Shown: positions 1 through 12,236, counted from the stretch's first letter. The stretch: 64,000 nt of DNA from Sipunculus nudus (GCA_026874595.1 CM049322.1:2403900-2467899); one strand, 5' to 3'. Notes: generated from the sequence alone by a model not told the origin. Program-made: numbers and translations.

Positions 1-1
1 A

Positions 2-1111
2 CTGAGGCCAGATATCCTGGCTCAGTTACATGAGGGGCACCAGGGCATAGAAAAAACCAGGCGACTCGCCAGGGAAAGTGTATTTTGGCCCCGGATAAAT
101 GCGGACATTGAAAAACTCTGCAAACAGTGCCTGCTGTGCCAGGAATATCAACCAAGGCAAGCTAAAGAACCGATGGAGATGCATGAGAGGCCCAACAGGC
201 CTTGGATCAAATTAGGTACAGACCTGTTTGACATTGGAACCAAAACCTTCCTCATTATATCAGACTACTATAGTCGCTACCCTGTAGTCAAACAGCTGAG
301 CTCCACCACAACCACTGCGGTCGTAAAAGCCACAAAGGAAACTTTCAGCCTCCTGGGAGTGCCCCGCGAAATCATATCTGATAATGGCCCACAATTTCTA
401 TCAGAATACAACAAGTTCTGCTCCCGTTGGGGGATTACACATACGACGTGTAGCCCTCGACACCCACAGTCAAATGGGTTCATCGAAAGACAAATCCGGT
501 ACATAAAACCAATCATTCATAAATGTATTCAAGCCAGTGGAGACGTTGACCTGGCCCTCCTCAATGTGAGAGCCACACCATTAGATGCATCGTTACCTAG
601 TCCAGCTGAACTTATGTTTGGCAGACCAATACCTACAGCAATACCAAGCCACTCCGAAAAGCCATCAAATGAGGAGTACAAAGAGCACATTGACAAAGCG
701 GTACTTCATCAAAAGAAATATGGTGACCAACACACCAAAGCCCTACCGCCCCTGCTCGCTGGGCAACCTGTTCGTATCCTGAATGCCGAAACATATAGAT
801 GGTCCCCTGGACAAATCGTCTCACAGACAGATGATCGCTCTTATACTGTATTATCAGAGAGGGGAAATGTAATCACCAGGAATCGCAGTCACTTGCGACC
901 GACATCAACATGCCCCATTGACATGGCATGTGATGCTCCTACAACAGAGCCGCGCCAGGATGAACCACCAATAATCAACAACATGGAGCCCGCTAAAGAC
1001 AGCCCTCCTGCCAAACCATTGACTCCTCAACAGAACTTACCGCGTGAAAGGAAATCGCGTTATGGCCGGTCCATACGCACCCCATTACGTTACCAAGAGG
1101 ATAACTTGTAA
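2..1111 (+). CDS. Ty3/gypsy integrase, 3' end of pol (5' truncated by window)
   Basis: This is the C-terminal part of a gypsy-type polyprotein; the integrase inserts retrotransposon cDNA into host DNA. The open frame runs from base 2, so the first ATG at 173 is internal and not a start. In this frame residues 9-47 form the zinc-binding H2C2 domain (LHEGHQGI, then CLLC at 43-46). The RNase H-fold core follows with the catalytic D74, D127 (SDNGPQF) and E162 (NGFIERQ), so the D-E spacing is 35 as expected. A basic C-terminal domain with a proline-rich tail ends at TAA 1109-1111. No stop or frameshift is seen. The integrase lies at the 3' end of pol, just before a polypurine tract and a likely LTR, which is the normal gypsy order, unlike the element at the right edge of the window. 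It resembles K02A2.6-type gypsy integrases. Protease, RT and RNase H lie outside the window. Confidence 0.9.
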   Translation: MRPDILAQLHEGHQGIEKTRRLARESVFWPRINADIEKLCKQCLLCQEYQPRQAKEPMEMHERPNRPWIKLGTDLFDIGTKTFLIISDYYSRYPVVKQLSSTTTTAVVKATKETFSLLGVPREIISDNGPQFLSEYNKFCSRWGITHTTCSPRHPQSNGFIERQIRYIKPIIHKCIQASGDVDLALLNVRATPLDASLPSPAELMFGRPIPTAIPSHSEKPSNEEYKEHIDKAVLHQKKYGDQHTKALPPLLAGQPVRILNAETYRWSPGQIVSQTDDRSYTVLSERGNVITRNRSHLRPTSTCPIDMACDAPTTEPRQDEPPIINNMEPAKDSPPAKPLTPQQNLPRERKSRYGRSIRTPLRYQEDNL

Positions 1112-1280
1112 ATTACGTTTCGCTAAGACTTTAGTAATGTTAATTACATTTTGCTAGGTCTTTGATAAGACTTTTCGTTTTCCAAGAATGATACACTCTC
1201 GCAACGCAAAGATTCTGTTTCCTAAGTTTTCTGCATAACATGTTTAACTTGATGCTCGGTGCTTGCTATAATTCTCAAAG

Positions 1281-1293
1281 ATGAGACGGGGGA
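1281..1293 (+). other. polypurine tract before 3' LTR
   Basis: The purine-rich stretch ending GACGGGGGA lies directly before TGTAATA. This is the usual position of the plus-strand primer of an LTR retrotransposon, about 170 bases after the integrase stop. Confidence 0.6.
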
Positions 1294-1424
1294 TGTAATA
1301 TTATGAGACACAAAATACGAGACTCATATATTCCGCTACACCGGAAGTTCTTTATTATCGCCCACCTGTATGATCTATGTGCCGCCAACTTGATATCATT
1401 AAAGTACAAAACTTAAATTTTACA
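1294..1424 (+). mobile_element. putative short 3' LTR of the left gypsy element
   Basis: It begins TGTAAT after the polypurine tract and probably ends ...TTTTACA, giving TG...CA termini. An ATTAAA signal at about 1399 could serve polyadenylation. The 131-bp length is short, and the 5' LTR is outside the window, so the right edge is an inference from the terminal motif only. Confidence 0.45.
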
Positions 1425-2405
1425 TTAGATCCCGCTTTCTTCTCTATGGCACCAATTCACACGATGCTGTCAAGCCATCATGACAGACCCAGTGACAAAC
1501 TTTCCGAGCAAAACCAGCCTCGTAATTAATAACTGCTGCATGAATATGAGTAAGTTAACTGTGAATGTAATATTTATTATTTTTCCCAGACAGAATAACG
1601 TCACTTTATGTGTTTCATGGGCAAAATGACAGTTCGACAAGCAGATGAACAAGGACTGTTAAAAGTGGCGTGCACATCTGCATGTACTAGTATTGATGTG
1701 AACCAAATAGCTTGTACTGCCACCCCAACGTCTTCAGTTAATTTTAATTTGATGTTTGTGTGGCAGTTAGGCTGCCGCTATGGACAGCACTCTCTTCGAC
1801 ATATTGATATATTTTTTGTTACACACCATCATTCTTGTCTACAACTATTACTCAGATGATCACATCACTGTCTAACTACTGGGCCGGATCCAGAGGGTGT
1901 CGGTTAATGGGGTAGGGGTAAGGGTCATGTTTCTTTTTCTGTTAAGAGGAGGCCTGAATATGAATTATACATGTATTTAATATGTAAACATACATGTATA
2001 CAGACAAACATGCCCCTATATCCTATCCACACCTAATATGAAAGTTTTATATATTAATCTTTCATGAAAAAAAAAATATATTTTACTAGGGGATTAAGAC
2101 TTAGTATATATATGTTTGTTATGTAAGTGACATTTATGTTTTATGTTAATTATATTTATGAAGGAGTGACTGGGTGATGGTGTCTGTCTCCCTATCTGTG
2201 GAAAATAATCAATTATACACTGTAATGGGGCCTTTTTGGTACATTTCACAGAACAATACGTACATACATACATACCCTGACATAGTTACGTACCCGACTG
2301 AGTAAATATATCAGAAAAATATCATCATAACCATCCCAGTATTCCTCAAGTAATGTTCACATCATGACATACAATTAATATTATACCCATAATAATTACT
2401 AACCA
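1425..2405. other. non-coding stretch, nothing recognised
   Basis: AT-rich DNA downstream of the gypsy element. Only short chance open frames occur and no repeat family was recognised. Confidence 0.5.
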
Positions 2406-2790
2406 CTTCACTCATCATATCTGTCATCAGCTTACCACTGCTCCATATGAAATTCCCTCACCAAATCCTTTACCAGCTAACCTTTGCTCTAATAATATAA
2501 TGTGCCTCATCAAATATCCCAACAGATAACCCCATCTCTAATAATATACTGTGCCGTGCCTCATCATATCCCCCAATAGAGAACCACTGCTCTAATAATA
2601 TAATGTGCCTCATCACATCTCCCAACAGATAACCACTGCTCTTAAAATATAATGTGCCTCATCACATTCCCCAACAGATAACCCCTGATCTAATAATATA
2701 ATGTGCCTCATCATATCCCCAGCAGATAACTACTGTTCTAACAATATATTGTGCCTCATCACAGCCAAAGCAGATAACCTCTGCTACAGT
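2406..2790 (+). repeat. diverged outlier of the 49-bp satellite family
   Basis: About eight degenerate units of 49 bp share the core CTAATAATATAATGTGCCTC with the large array at 18.8-31.5 kb (there ...AATGTCCCTCATCATATC). The units are clearly diverged from each other. This shows that the family occurs outside the main block, about 16 kb away. Confidence 0.75.
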
Positions 2791-4290
2791 ATACATTATA
2801 CCCTTCAGTAGCTTATACAAAGCCTCAAGGCTTAATGCAACCCTGTGTAATGGACTATAACACAGAAAGAATCCTTCATTGTCAATATATTTTTTTTAAA
2901 TTTTAATAAACCATTTATTCCATTATTTGAAATCTACCTGACTACAAGTACAGTCACAAAGCAAGTATAAAAAGTATGAACTTGAATACGATTACCTGGA
3001 AGTACATGAACATGTACTTAACCCAAGCTCTATAGAATCATCAGATGAAACCATTTCAACATGATTAAGAGGTGTCCCACCTCCTCTCCATATACATTGT
3101 TGTCACACTTGGTTCATCAATGTTTAATTGCCTGTCAATAAGTCCATACAATATTTAATTCACAAATTTGTACTGAACGAGTAAAACTATATCTGCAAAC
3201 TAGAGACGATGGGTATCCACCTAACCACAAGATAATGAATTAAGTGAGGTATGGAAAGTCCCCTAAAGGGAGAGCACTTGAAATTTCTAGCATCAAGATG
3301 CAAAGTATCATCCCACTATTAAACAAGGCTTGTGGACCCTATAACTGACATGGACAAGGGACCCATGGGTCATGTTGCTCAGCTGAATATGGAAAGTTTT
3401 AGCAAATGCAAAATAAACTAATTTCTTTTGGTTTTTTATGTATATTAGCATTAGGTATTTAGCTATGAGGAAAAGGGTTAAAGGCCCTGCTAAAAATATA
3501 ACCCTGTAGATTATAGAATAATGGACATGAGCCCAAGTAAAATAATAAATATTATTTTATTAACTGAAATAAAATGCTGGAAAAATTCAAAAGAGCCTAA
3601 ACAAAATTGAAACAGCATGTTAAAACAAGCCAGTTAGGTATAAATCCCATTTGTACTGTGTAATAAATTAAACTTGTGGCCTGAAACCAATTATTGATGC
3701 AATAAGGAAACAGGGGAATCCTTGGGTCAAATCTTTCAGCAGAATTTTGAAAAATTTTAGCAAATGCTAAGAGGAAATAGTCCTGCTAACTGGTGAAAAT
3801 CAAATATTAATTACATATTTGGCAAACTAAAACTGTGCACTTTTTATGGACTACTAATGATATCAAAGTTGCAGGAGTCTCTCATGATCAAATATGATCA
3901 AGTATCATTATTTCAGCTACCAGTATGTGACAGTATTATGAGCATATAATAACCGTGGAAATGTATGAATGCCTGTCAATTATAGATTATTTAAGGCAGA
4001 AAGTGAAGATTAGCTGAAGTATAATTATACACATTTAATTTACTAACTAAAATAAAATCCATTTTCAAATGAGCATAAACTAAATGTAAAATGTAGAAGT
4101 ATATATTTTACTGTCTAATACATGAAAATTGTGACCTGATATCATTTAATAATGCAATAAGGAAAAATTATTGTGTGCCTAAGAGTTCTATAGGATGAGC
4201 TAAAGGATACATCTGACCAACAAAAAATGTGTTAATGTTATTAATAAATGTCTGGATGGAGGGAGGGAGTAGGAGAGAGAAAGAAAAAGA
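2791..4290. repeat. non-coding DNA with two diverged copies of an interspersed repeat
   Basis: Segments at about 3,555-3,790 and 4,035-4,220 share an order of short matches (AACTRAAATAAAATSC, ATGCAATAAGGAAA and others) and are old copies of one element. A shared 33-bp motif with the palindrome GACCCATGGGTC lies at 3,352-3,384. No coding sequence was found. Confidence 0.5.
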
Positions 4291-4780
4291 GAGAGAGAGA
4301 TAACTTTATGTCCCATTCTGCTGAGGCAAGAATATATATGTTTCAATTAGATCATATTTTTTATTACACTATTTTTTCTCATTTAATAAATCCTTGTACT
4401 ATTGCTATAAAACTAATGGACAAGTCCACAAGTGCTAGAGCTCAATGGCAAGGGGGGGGGGGGGGGGGAGGTTAAATGGCCAAAGTTACATGTCTACATA
4501 TACACACAGGTTATGAAATTTAAGGCAACAGTGCTTACAGAAGGAAAATTTTATTCATAATTATAAAACATATAAAAACAGTCAGAGAGATGGACAAACA
4601 AAGCCAATCAATTTATTTCATATTCTGCTGAGGTGGGAAAATAATGAACAAATGTTTGCTTAAGATCCTCATTCTTTTCATGACATCAATTTTTTTAAAG
4701 TTTATAAATTTTACACATTTGCAATATAACATGTATCAGAATATATAAGCTAATTCACAATTCTAAAATGCATCACGTAC
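4290..4780 (+). repeat. interspersed repeat with GA and poly-G tracts
   Basis: The segment contains a GA-rich microsatellite, the phrase TTTATGTCCCATTCTGCTGAGGC, and a poly-G run near 4,452-4,468. The same order of landmarks recurs at about 59,370-59,600, and partly again at 4,605-4,780 (CATATTCTGCTGAGG...ACACATTTGCAATATAAC), so this is a dispersed family. Confidence 0.55.
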
Positions 4781-4859
4781 CATTTATCCCCATTTTGCTC
4801 AGATAACAATACATTATGCATACACATGTATTTATTACTAATATATAAACATATAAATA

Positions 4860-5340
4860 ACCCTTACCAAAAATTTTTAGAAGTGCCATATATGTGAAAG
4901 TTATATGGCACATATTAGGCACATATATTAGGCACATATATGTGCCATATATGATCCTTTATATACAACCTTATAACTCCTATATATGTCAGATATGTCT
5001 GGTATATGGATTTTATATGCAAATTAGGTAGGAGCCTAAAATGTCACATATATGGGAATTATATGTCACTTAAAAGGCTTCCACATTTATGTCCCCTATA
5101 ACTCCCATATATGTCCCTTATAACTCCCATATATGTGCCTTATAACTCCAATATAAATGACATATAAGTCCCATATATGTGCCATATATGCCCCTTATAA
5201 GTGCCATATATGTGCCTTATAAGTGACATATAACTCCCATGTAAGTCCCATTTATGTGCCAAATATGCGCCTTATAAGTGTCATATATGTCCCTTATAAA
5301 TGACATATAACTCACAAACAAGTCCAATGAATGCACCTTC
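4860..5340 (+). repeat. degenerate short tandem repeat (CATATATGTSCCTTATAA type)
   Basis: Repeats alternate CATATATGTGCC or CATATATGTCCC with CTTATAACTCC or CTTATAAGTGC, with a loose period of about 22-24 bp. A related but more degenerate block lies at 9,624-9,910. Confidence 0.7.
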
Positions 5341-6379
5341 TGTGCTGTTTGTCAATAGCTAAATTATTGTTTGTTATTGTCTGTTGTATGTTCTGTTTTG
5401 AAAGGTGTTTACTCTTTTCTTCATTCCACATGGAATTACGGTAGATGATAGAAATTAAGATTTGTGTGTGTGTTTTTTTGTGTGTGTGGTGAGCTTCCTG
5501 TACTGTGCAATTCCTTGAAAAAACTGGGGTGCAGTCACACTCGGGGTCTTCAACTTCATAAAGTTATATGGACACAAACGCATGAAACATAAAAGTATGA
5601 AAATACAATATCCAAAATAAATGTTTATTTAAACATTTGTAAACTGAAAATAATATTTTCATTAGATTTTTAGAACTCCCTGGTTCAGTCAGATTTGAGA
5701 GTGTTGTCATTTTAGGGAATGAAAGCTGGAAGGAAAAATATACACCCTTCCCACACTCTAAATCCTTTTCAGTCTCCTCCTGTTTGACCTGCAAAAACAA
5801 ATTTTGCCAGTTTAAGTATACACATATAGTCATTATTGCTCACATTAATTATTTAATCAAATAATTTCAAAAGATAAACTTTAGAAATTGGTGCTTACTA
5901 AGTTAGTAGTGCTTTTAAATTTTAACATTAACATTAGTCTACCATATCTAGAGGCTTTATAATAATGAAATGCTTAAAGACAGAAGTCTAAAAAAGAAAA
6001 GAGTTTATTTCACTGAAAGTACATCTACTCTCTAGGTTTTTAAACGGAGAGGCCAGGTCATGGTACACATTTCTGTTCGTTCAGTAGGCTGTTGAACTTT
6101 GATGATTATTTGTGAATACAGTAGAACATCTAAATTACAAACAATTGCAGAGTTTCAATTATAGAGAGTTTATATTAACATTACAGATTAACAAATTAAT
6201 ATGCTGTTCACAGGACAGACACTGTGGCCAAAAGATGCTCATAGGCTCAGAGAAGCAGGTTCCGTGGTCATTACACAATTTTAATATGTAAGCTGTCATA
6301 TGAATATTCTGTATGCATTATTGTTAGTCAAGACATTTGCAGGTGTCACCTTAAAACTAAGGACCAATGGGTCTCAATG
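5341..6379. other. non-coding stretch, nothing recognised
   Basis: AT-rich sequence with a short TG-rich patch near 5,463-5,490. No convincing gene or transposon was found. Confidence 0.5.
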
Positions 6380-7900
6380 CTCAGCTATATTTGTCCATAT
6401 GGATATTTTTAAAGAAATTTTTATGAATGAGAGTCCTGTGACCTTAACCAATGCACCTGTGACCAAAAATCCTTGAACTTGCAGCATTTAGATTATTAAA
6501 ACAATCTTCTAAAAATGTGGGTCCAGTGACCTTGACCTCTGACAAGGTAACCTCAAAATCTACAGATTTCTTCCACTTTGGGCAAGCAAGCCGTGTGTGA
6601 AAAATGGAAAGATTGGGATGAAAAGTTTAATTTACATTGTATCCACAATCATTTTAAAGATATGGCTCCTGTGACCTTCACTTGTGACCTCTGTTTTTTA
6701 CTTGAGTGGAGGATCAATAATAAATCAAGTTTGAAGCCAATCCGTCTAGCCAAAGCAGAATGATCATCCATGAACTAGTTTGTGAATGGATGGGCCCTGT
6801 GACCTTGACCTTTAGCCCTATGACCCCAAATCGAAAAAGAATCTTTCCCTATTGGTAGGCGAGTAATATATGGAAGATTGAAGGTTTGTGATAAAAAGTT
6901 GGCTTAAAATGCATACACATTCCTTTTAAAGAAATTGGTCCTGTGACCTTGACCTTTGGACCCCAAAATCGACAGGGTTCTTACTTTAGTGGTGAGCCAT
7001 ATATAAGTTTGAAACAATATGTCAAATATAAACTGGAGTTATCATCCAGAAACTAATCAGTGAACAGATGGCCCCTGTGACCTTGACCTTTGACCTTGTG
7101 ACCCCAAATTTATTTATGCTCTCCCCATACAGGCAAGTCAGCTAAATGTGCAAGATGGAAAGTTTGGGTTGAAAGCTTGGCTTAAAATGCTGCCATAATC
7201 TTATTTTATAAGTGAGTCTTGTGGCTTTGACCTCATGACCAAAAATCATTTAGATTCTTTCTGTAGTGGTGGGCCATGTTAAAGTCATGTTTGACATCGA
7301 TATGTTAATCCAACCTGGAACTATCATCTGGAAACAAATTTGTTTGGATAGGAAGACAGACAGACTAACAGACAGATGAAGAGACAGACAGACAGGGTGA
7401 TTACTATAGGGGTATCCACTTGTGATCAATAAACACACAAGGTTTTGGGACACTAGATTGAATCACAGCTGAAAAACTGACATGTTTGTTGTCATTTTAT
7501 AGCAAAAATAAAAGAAGAAAAATATTCGTAAAAATAAGAAAAATCAGGTGGCACCACCACTTTTCGGGAATAGACTAAACTACTCATGGTCTATATTCAA
7601 GGCATGCAAGATTCATGACAATCCATGCATTAATTATCAAGATACTGGAGGTTTTGTATCAAATTTTTTATTATTCTGGGGGTACTTACAAGCCCTATAG
7701 CTTGGAGGATATAGGTTCTAGTGACCTAATTTAAGGTTTCATAGGAGTTTTTTTATGAACCTCCCTAGATTTTCAGTTACAGGCATTTAGGGCAGTGGTC
7801 ACAATCTGTGCCCGCTAACGGAGGGCCAGACGGACAACGTACATTAAAGCACCACACATATACCTCAGTTGACCTACAGTCAGCTGAGCTAAAAATTTAA
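6380..7900 (+). repeat. 1.5-kb interspersed repeat, copy 1 (TGACCTTGACC type)
   Basis: The first two thirds carries seven or more spaced CTGTGACCTTGACCTTTGACC-like phrases, each followed by a CCCAAAATC-like phrase, with a spacing near 125-180 bp. The last third (from about 7,540) is a distinct module ending near CAGTTGACC...CAGCTGAGCT. The same order of modules recurs in direct orientation at 10,100-11,540. No open frame is conserved between the two copies. Confidence 0.75.
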
Positions 7901-9209
7901 AAATCATAACACATTTCATTTACTGAAAGCTTTACTTGTTATAACTTTAAAATGAATATGCTTACCAGACAACTGTTGCAAAGGGCTGGAGATATCTAGA
8001 CTTTCCTTATTCTTTCAGCACCATTTCTTCATACTGGCTCTATTAAATGTAAAGAAATCATTACAAATCATAAAAACAAAAGTTGTTGAAAATAGATAAT
8101 AAAGAATATGGAGCCATTCACATTTTGTCATTTAATATACACAAATGTACATAAAACAGGGTCTCACATGAAATTATATGACTAAAACAGTACATTTATG
8201 ATATCTCTTTGGTCAGTATAATATCCTAAATGAAGTCTAACCTGTAATGGTGAAATGGCACAATCACTAATTAAAGAAATCAAGGTGTACATATTCCACG
8301 TTTGATTAACCTGTATATTGATCCAGATTTTATTTTTCTTTAGAAATCAAAATAGTACCTTTTTGAAATTAGTACCTAACCAAAATGTGATCCCAACGGT
8401 TACCGGATGGTTGTCCCAGGGAACACAGCAAGTACAGCTGTGACAGCTAGCTAGACCTTGGCCTTATAAGTAACAGTCATGGGGGGGGGGGGGGGTGTTA
8501 CATATATCTGTGAGTACAGTTTTACTACTGATTACTGTGCCTGAAGAATTCTGGTTATTGTCACTATAAGGATGCAGACATTTGTTTTTGTGAAATAACA
8601 ATGCTTTGATAAAAATTATTGATTTTGTATGGCAATATTTTACATCTGGAAGGCAGGTGTGTTTTAGCTGATAGAAATATTTAATTATAAATCTAATGAA
8701 ATATTATGATAATGTTTAGGGTTTACCACAATTAGTCAGTAGCATACCACACCAATACCCCATGTTCTGTATTTATGAAGTAGTTATCAATGGAAATGGG
8801 ATGCTGAAGTACTTCTATATAAACTACATTCCAAAAGAAATAATGTTTCTTATGATATATCAATGACACAAAATAAAAACAATATGAAATATAGTTTATA
8901 AGTATTGTGTTTTGTTTAAACGATCTTTTTCTGCATGGATACTAGTGTTATATGTTACATCACTTATGGAATAAATCAGATAGCAGAATATAATTCCTAA
9001 TCATTCGTATCATTTTTTTAATATACCTCAAATTCCAAATAAGCTGGTTATTTTGATACCCATAATACCATACTTCATCAGTATTTATTCAGTAAAATTC
9101 ATTTTCTTTGGAAAACATAAAGAGTTGGGACTTGGAAGTATCTGCAGCATTTTGTTCCCTTCCAAAATTTCTAGGTCCTGTCTTGTAGCACAATAAGCCT
9201 CAAAGTATA
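7901..9209. other. non-coding stretch with one poly-G run
   Basis: AT-rich DNA. A run of about 17 G residues at about 8,479-8,496 is the only low-complexity feature noted. Confidence 0.5.
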
Positions 9210-9244
9210 TGTAACAAGAGAAAATAGAAACCAGGCCCGAATGT

Positions 9245-9298
9245 GGATTTGAACCTGTAACCAGTGACACACAAGTCAGACGTTCTACCGCTTCGTTA
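9245..9298 (-). promoter_or_regulatory. tRNA-like Pol III A and B boxes, left terminal repeat
   Basis: The minus strand has TAACGAAGCGGT (9,287-9,298) and the B box GGTTCAAATCC (9,245-9,255), with the same 31-base gap as in the other repeat. Confidence 0.6.
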
Positions 9299-9513
9299 AT
9301 AAAGCAAGCTTCACTAACAAGGCCAGTAGGAACGCTTTTGTGTGTCCGGTTACATTTACCCCCTCTCCAAGGACGTTCTGTCCCCAGAATGTGGGAATCT
9401 ATCCCGGGGGTCACACAAGTGAACTGGGTGGGGCATTATGCCATGACACCAACTCCCCGGATCCCACCGCTGCCACCATTGTAACGGGTGAAAATAGAAA
9501 CCGGGCCCATTGT

Positions 9514-9567
9514 GGGTTCGAACCCGTAACCTCTGACACACAAGTCAGACGTTCTACTGCTTCGCTA
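9514..9567 (-). promoter_or_regulatory. tRNA-like Pol III A and B boxes, right terminal repeat
   Basis: On the minus strand the A-box-like TAGCGAAGCAGT (9,556-9,567) is followed after 31 bases by the B box GGTTCGAACCC (9,514-9,524). A CTGAC/GTCAG hairpin lies between them like an anticodon arm. The acceptor and T stems do not pair well, so this is tRNA-derived and not a functional tRNA gene. Confidence 0.65.
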
Positions 9568-9623
9568 ATAAAGCAAGCTTCACTAGCAAGGCCAGTAGGA
9601 ACGCTTTTGTGTGTTCGGTTACA

Positions 9624-9910
9624 TATATAAACATATAATTGACATATAACTGACACATACAGAGCTCCTTCATGTGCATGCTACCTTACATCTCCCATAC
9701 AAGTCACATATAACTGAAATATACAGAATGGCTTTAAATGCAACTCCCTTATAGCTGACATATAACAAACATACAGCTCCCTTATAACCCACATATGACA
9801 ATGCTTGGCTAAACATATAGCTGTAATATAAATATAACTCATATACATAGCACTTATATGGGAAATTTAAGGGACATATAAGGCCCCCATATGGGACATA
9901 TAAGGCAAAT
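9624..9910 (+). repeat. degenerate CATATAACTCC-type tandem repeat
   Basis: Loose repeats of ACATATAACTG and CTCCCTTATAAC resemble the block at 4,860-5,340. The miniature LTR-like element sits at its left edge. Confidence 0.55.
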
Positions 9911-10099
9911 ATCTGTGAGTACTTTTCATTTTCATAAATCTTTGATCTAGAATTTACAATTTTAAATTGCACCTTTATTCAACCATAATTTGGCTCATAT
10001 ATTGTCATATTATGCTTCCTGATAGGTTTAATTATATTTTAATTTGTTAAATTATTTAAAATGAAATAAATTTCTTTAAAAATGTTACATTAACAAAAA

Positions 10100-11540
10100 A
10101 TGGCATTATGAATTACTCCTTGATTTCGAACAGGTTTGAATGACAGTCCTGTGACCTGAACCAAAAACCTTCAAGTTGTGACCAAAAATTCTTAGAGCTT
10201 ATTATCCTTGAACTTGTAGCATTTCGATTATTATAACAAACTTTTAAAAAGTGGCTTGACCTATGACCAGGTAACCTCAAAATCTAGAGATTTCCTCACT
10301 TTTTGGCAAGTAAGCCATGTGTGAAAGATGGAAAGTTTAGGATGAAACGTTTGATTTACAGTGCATCCTCATCTTTTTAAAGATGTGGCTCTTGTGACCT
10401 TCAACTTTGATCTCTGGACCCTGAAAATCAAAATGAATTTACTTAAGGGGCGGTCATTTTAACAAATCAAGTTTGAAGCCAATCTGTCTATCCAAAGTAG
10501 AATTATCATCCATAAACTATTTTGAATGGATGGGCCCTGTGACCTTGACCTTTGATCCTATGACCCCAAAATTGAATAGAATCTTCTCCTACTGGCAGGT
10601 TAGCAATATCATGAAGATGGAAGGTTCTTACCTTTATGGTTCTGAGCCATATATCAGTTAAGTTTGACACCAAAGATTCAAACTAAACTGGAGTTATCAT
10701 CTGGAAACTAATTTGTGAACAGATGGCCCCTGTGACCTTGACCTTTGAACTTATGACCCAAAATTCATTTACACTCCCGTAACTAGTAAAGTTAGCTACA
10801 TGCGCAAGATGGAAAGTTTGGATGAAAAGCTTGGCTTAAAATGCAGCCATAGTCCTTTTAAATAAGTGAGTCCTGTGACCTTGACTTTGACCTAATGACC
10901 CAAAAATCATATTGGGTTCTTGCTTAAGTGTTGGGCCATATATGTAAGTTATGTTTGAAATCCATGTGTCAATCCAACCTGGAGTTATCATGTGGAAACA
11001 AATTTGTGTTGATGGACGGATGGACAGACAAACAGGGCGATTACTATAGGGCATCCACTTTCAATCAATAAACACACGATATTTTAGGACACTAGATAAC
11101 TGAGAAACTGACATGATTGTTGTCATTTTATAGTGAAAAAGAATTAGAAAAAAATTAAAATAACAAAAACTACAGGTGGCGCTACCACTTCTTGAAAACT
11201 GACAAAACTAGTCATGGTCAATATTCAAGGCAAGATTCATGAAAATCCATGCATTAATTATCAAGATTGTAGGTTTTGTATCAAAGATTTGATTATTCTT
11301 GGGGGTACTTTCAAGCCCTATATATCGGACGATATAAGTTGCAGTGACATAATTTCAAGTTTCCTTGGATTTTTTTTTATTGTCCTCCCCGGATGGTCAC
11401 TTAGAAGTTTCTAGGACCAGCAGTTACGATTTGTGCCCTGCTAACGAACAACCAGACGGCCGGACACCTGGCTAGACGACAGACAAAGCACCATTCCTGT
11501 ACCTCAGTTTACTTACTGAGCTAATAAAAAGGAGATGCGT
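10100..11540 (+). repeat. 1.5-kb interspersed repeat, copy 2
   Basis: Same order of modules as 6,380-7,900, including the repeated TGTGACCTTGACCTTTGA phrases and the terminal module (GTTTTGTATCAAA, GGGGGTACTTTCAAGCCCTAT, GCCCTGCTAACG). The two copies have many substitutions and indels, so this is an old dispersed family rather than a recent duplication. Confidence 0.75.
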
Positions 11541-11935
11541 TTTAAAAAAAATTAAAATACAGATTGACTTCACACAAAGATGGTTGCAGTTGGTATGACC
11601 ATTGTTAGGATAATGCTGTGTCTGATATGTAGACATGCAGCACTTCAGGCCAAGCCATTCTCCCACTCATTGAAGCCTAGGCACTTAAAACACATAGCTT
11701 GTGCCACCAGTCTTGTGTATGAGACAAAGGTTAATCAAAGATATAGACCTGTACAACTTTTGAACAGCCTTGAACAAAAACTACCTCAGATTTATTTATG
11801 CATAATAAAGAACTGAGGAATTTAGCACAGCAGTCTTGCAGTAGAAGACTAATCTCTCAGCCTTTAGTCAGATACAGGCTTACTTAGTCAAATGGCAAAG
11901 TTCGACCCTCCGAAAACCTACCAAAATAATTTATC
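11541..11935. other. non-coding stretch, nothing recognised
   Basis: No gene or repeat recognised. The diverged satellite begins near the end of this stretch. Confidence 0.45.
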
Positions 11936-12142
11936 AAGAAACATAGTATCCCTCCATAGAACAGTATTATCACACCAAGAGACTGACAACACAGTGTCAA
12001 TACATGATTATTATACACAGACACATTTCCTTTCAAAACCAGAATCATTCCACTGATAAAGTCATCTCACAATATCAAAGGATTACCAGGGGCGTAGCCA
12101 AGGGAAGGGGGGCCATGGCCCCCATGGCTTCCCCCACCCCGG

Positions 12143-12189
12143 TCGAATTCCAGTACTCGCCGTCCTTTACAAATTTCACTTAATCTAAT

Positions 12190-12236
<47 letters not shown>

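Larger units (their letters stand above)
9210..9623 (-). mobile_element. miniature LTR-like element (TRIM-like) with tRNA-like terminal repeats
   Basis: Two direct repeats of about 145 bp (9,210-9,354 and 9,480-9,623) flank only 125 bp. Each repeat begins TGTAAC and ends GTTACA. On the minus strand, one base after the upstream repeat, TGGTGGCAGCGG stands where a primer-binding site would be. GGAGAGGGGGTAAA (9,355-9,368) directly precedes the downstream repeat like a polypurine tract. The flanks share TATA (9,206-9,209 and 9,624-9,627), a possible 4-bp target duplication. Each repeat also contains tRNA-type A and B boxes on the minus strand. There is no coding capacity, so movement would need enzymes from another element. 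The alternative reading is two tandem copies of a tRNA-derived SINE; the PBS and PPT placement argues for the LTR-like reading. Confidence 0.6.

Noticed and set aside
5564-5833. 89-codon minus-strand frame
   Set aside because: Low-complexity hydrophobic composition expected from AT-rich DNA; no neighbours or motif.
9480-9623. Functional tRNA gene
   Set aside because: A and B boxes are present but the acceptor and T stems do not pair and the anticodon loop has the wrong size.
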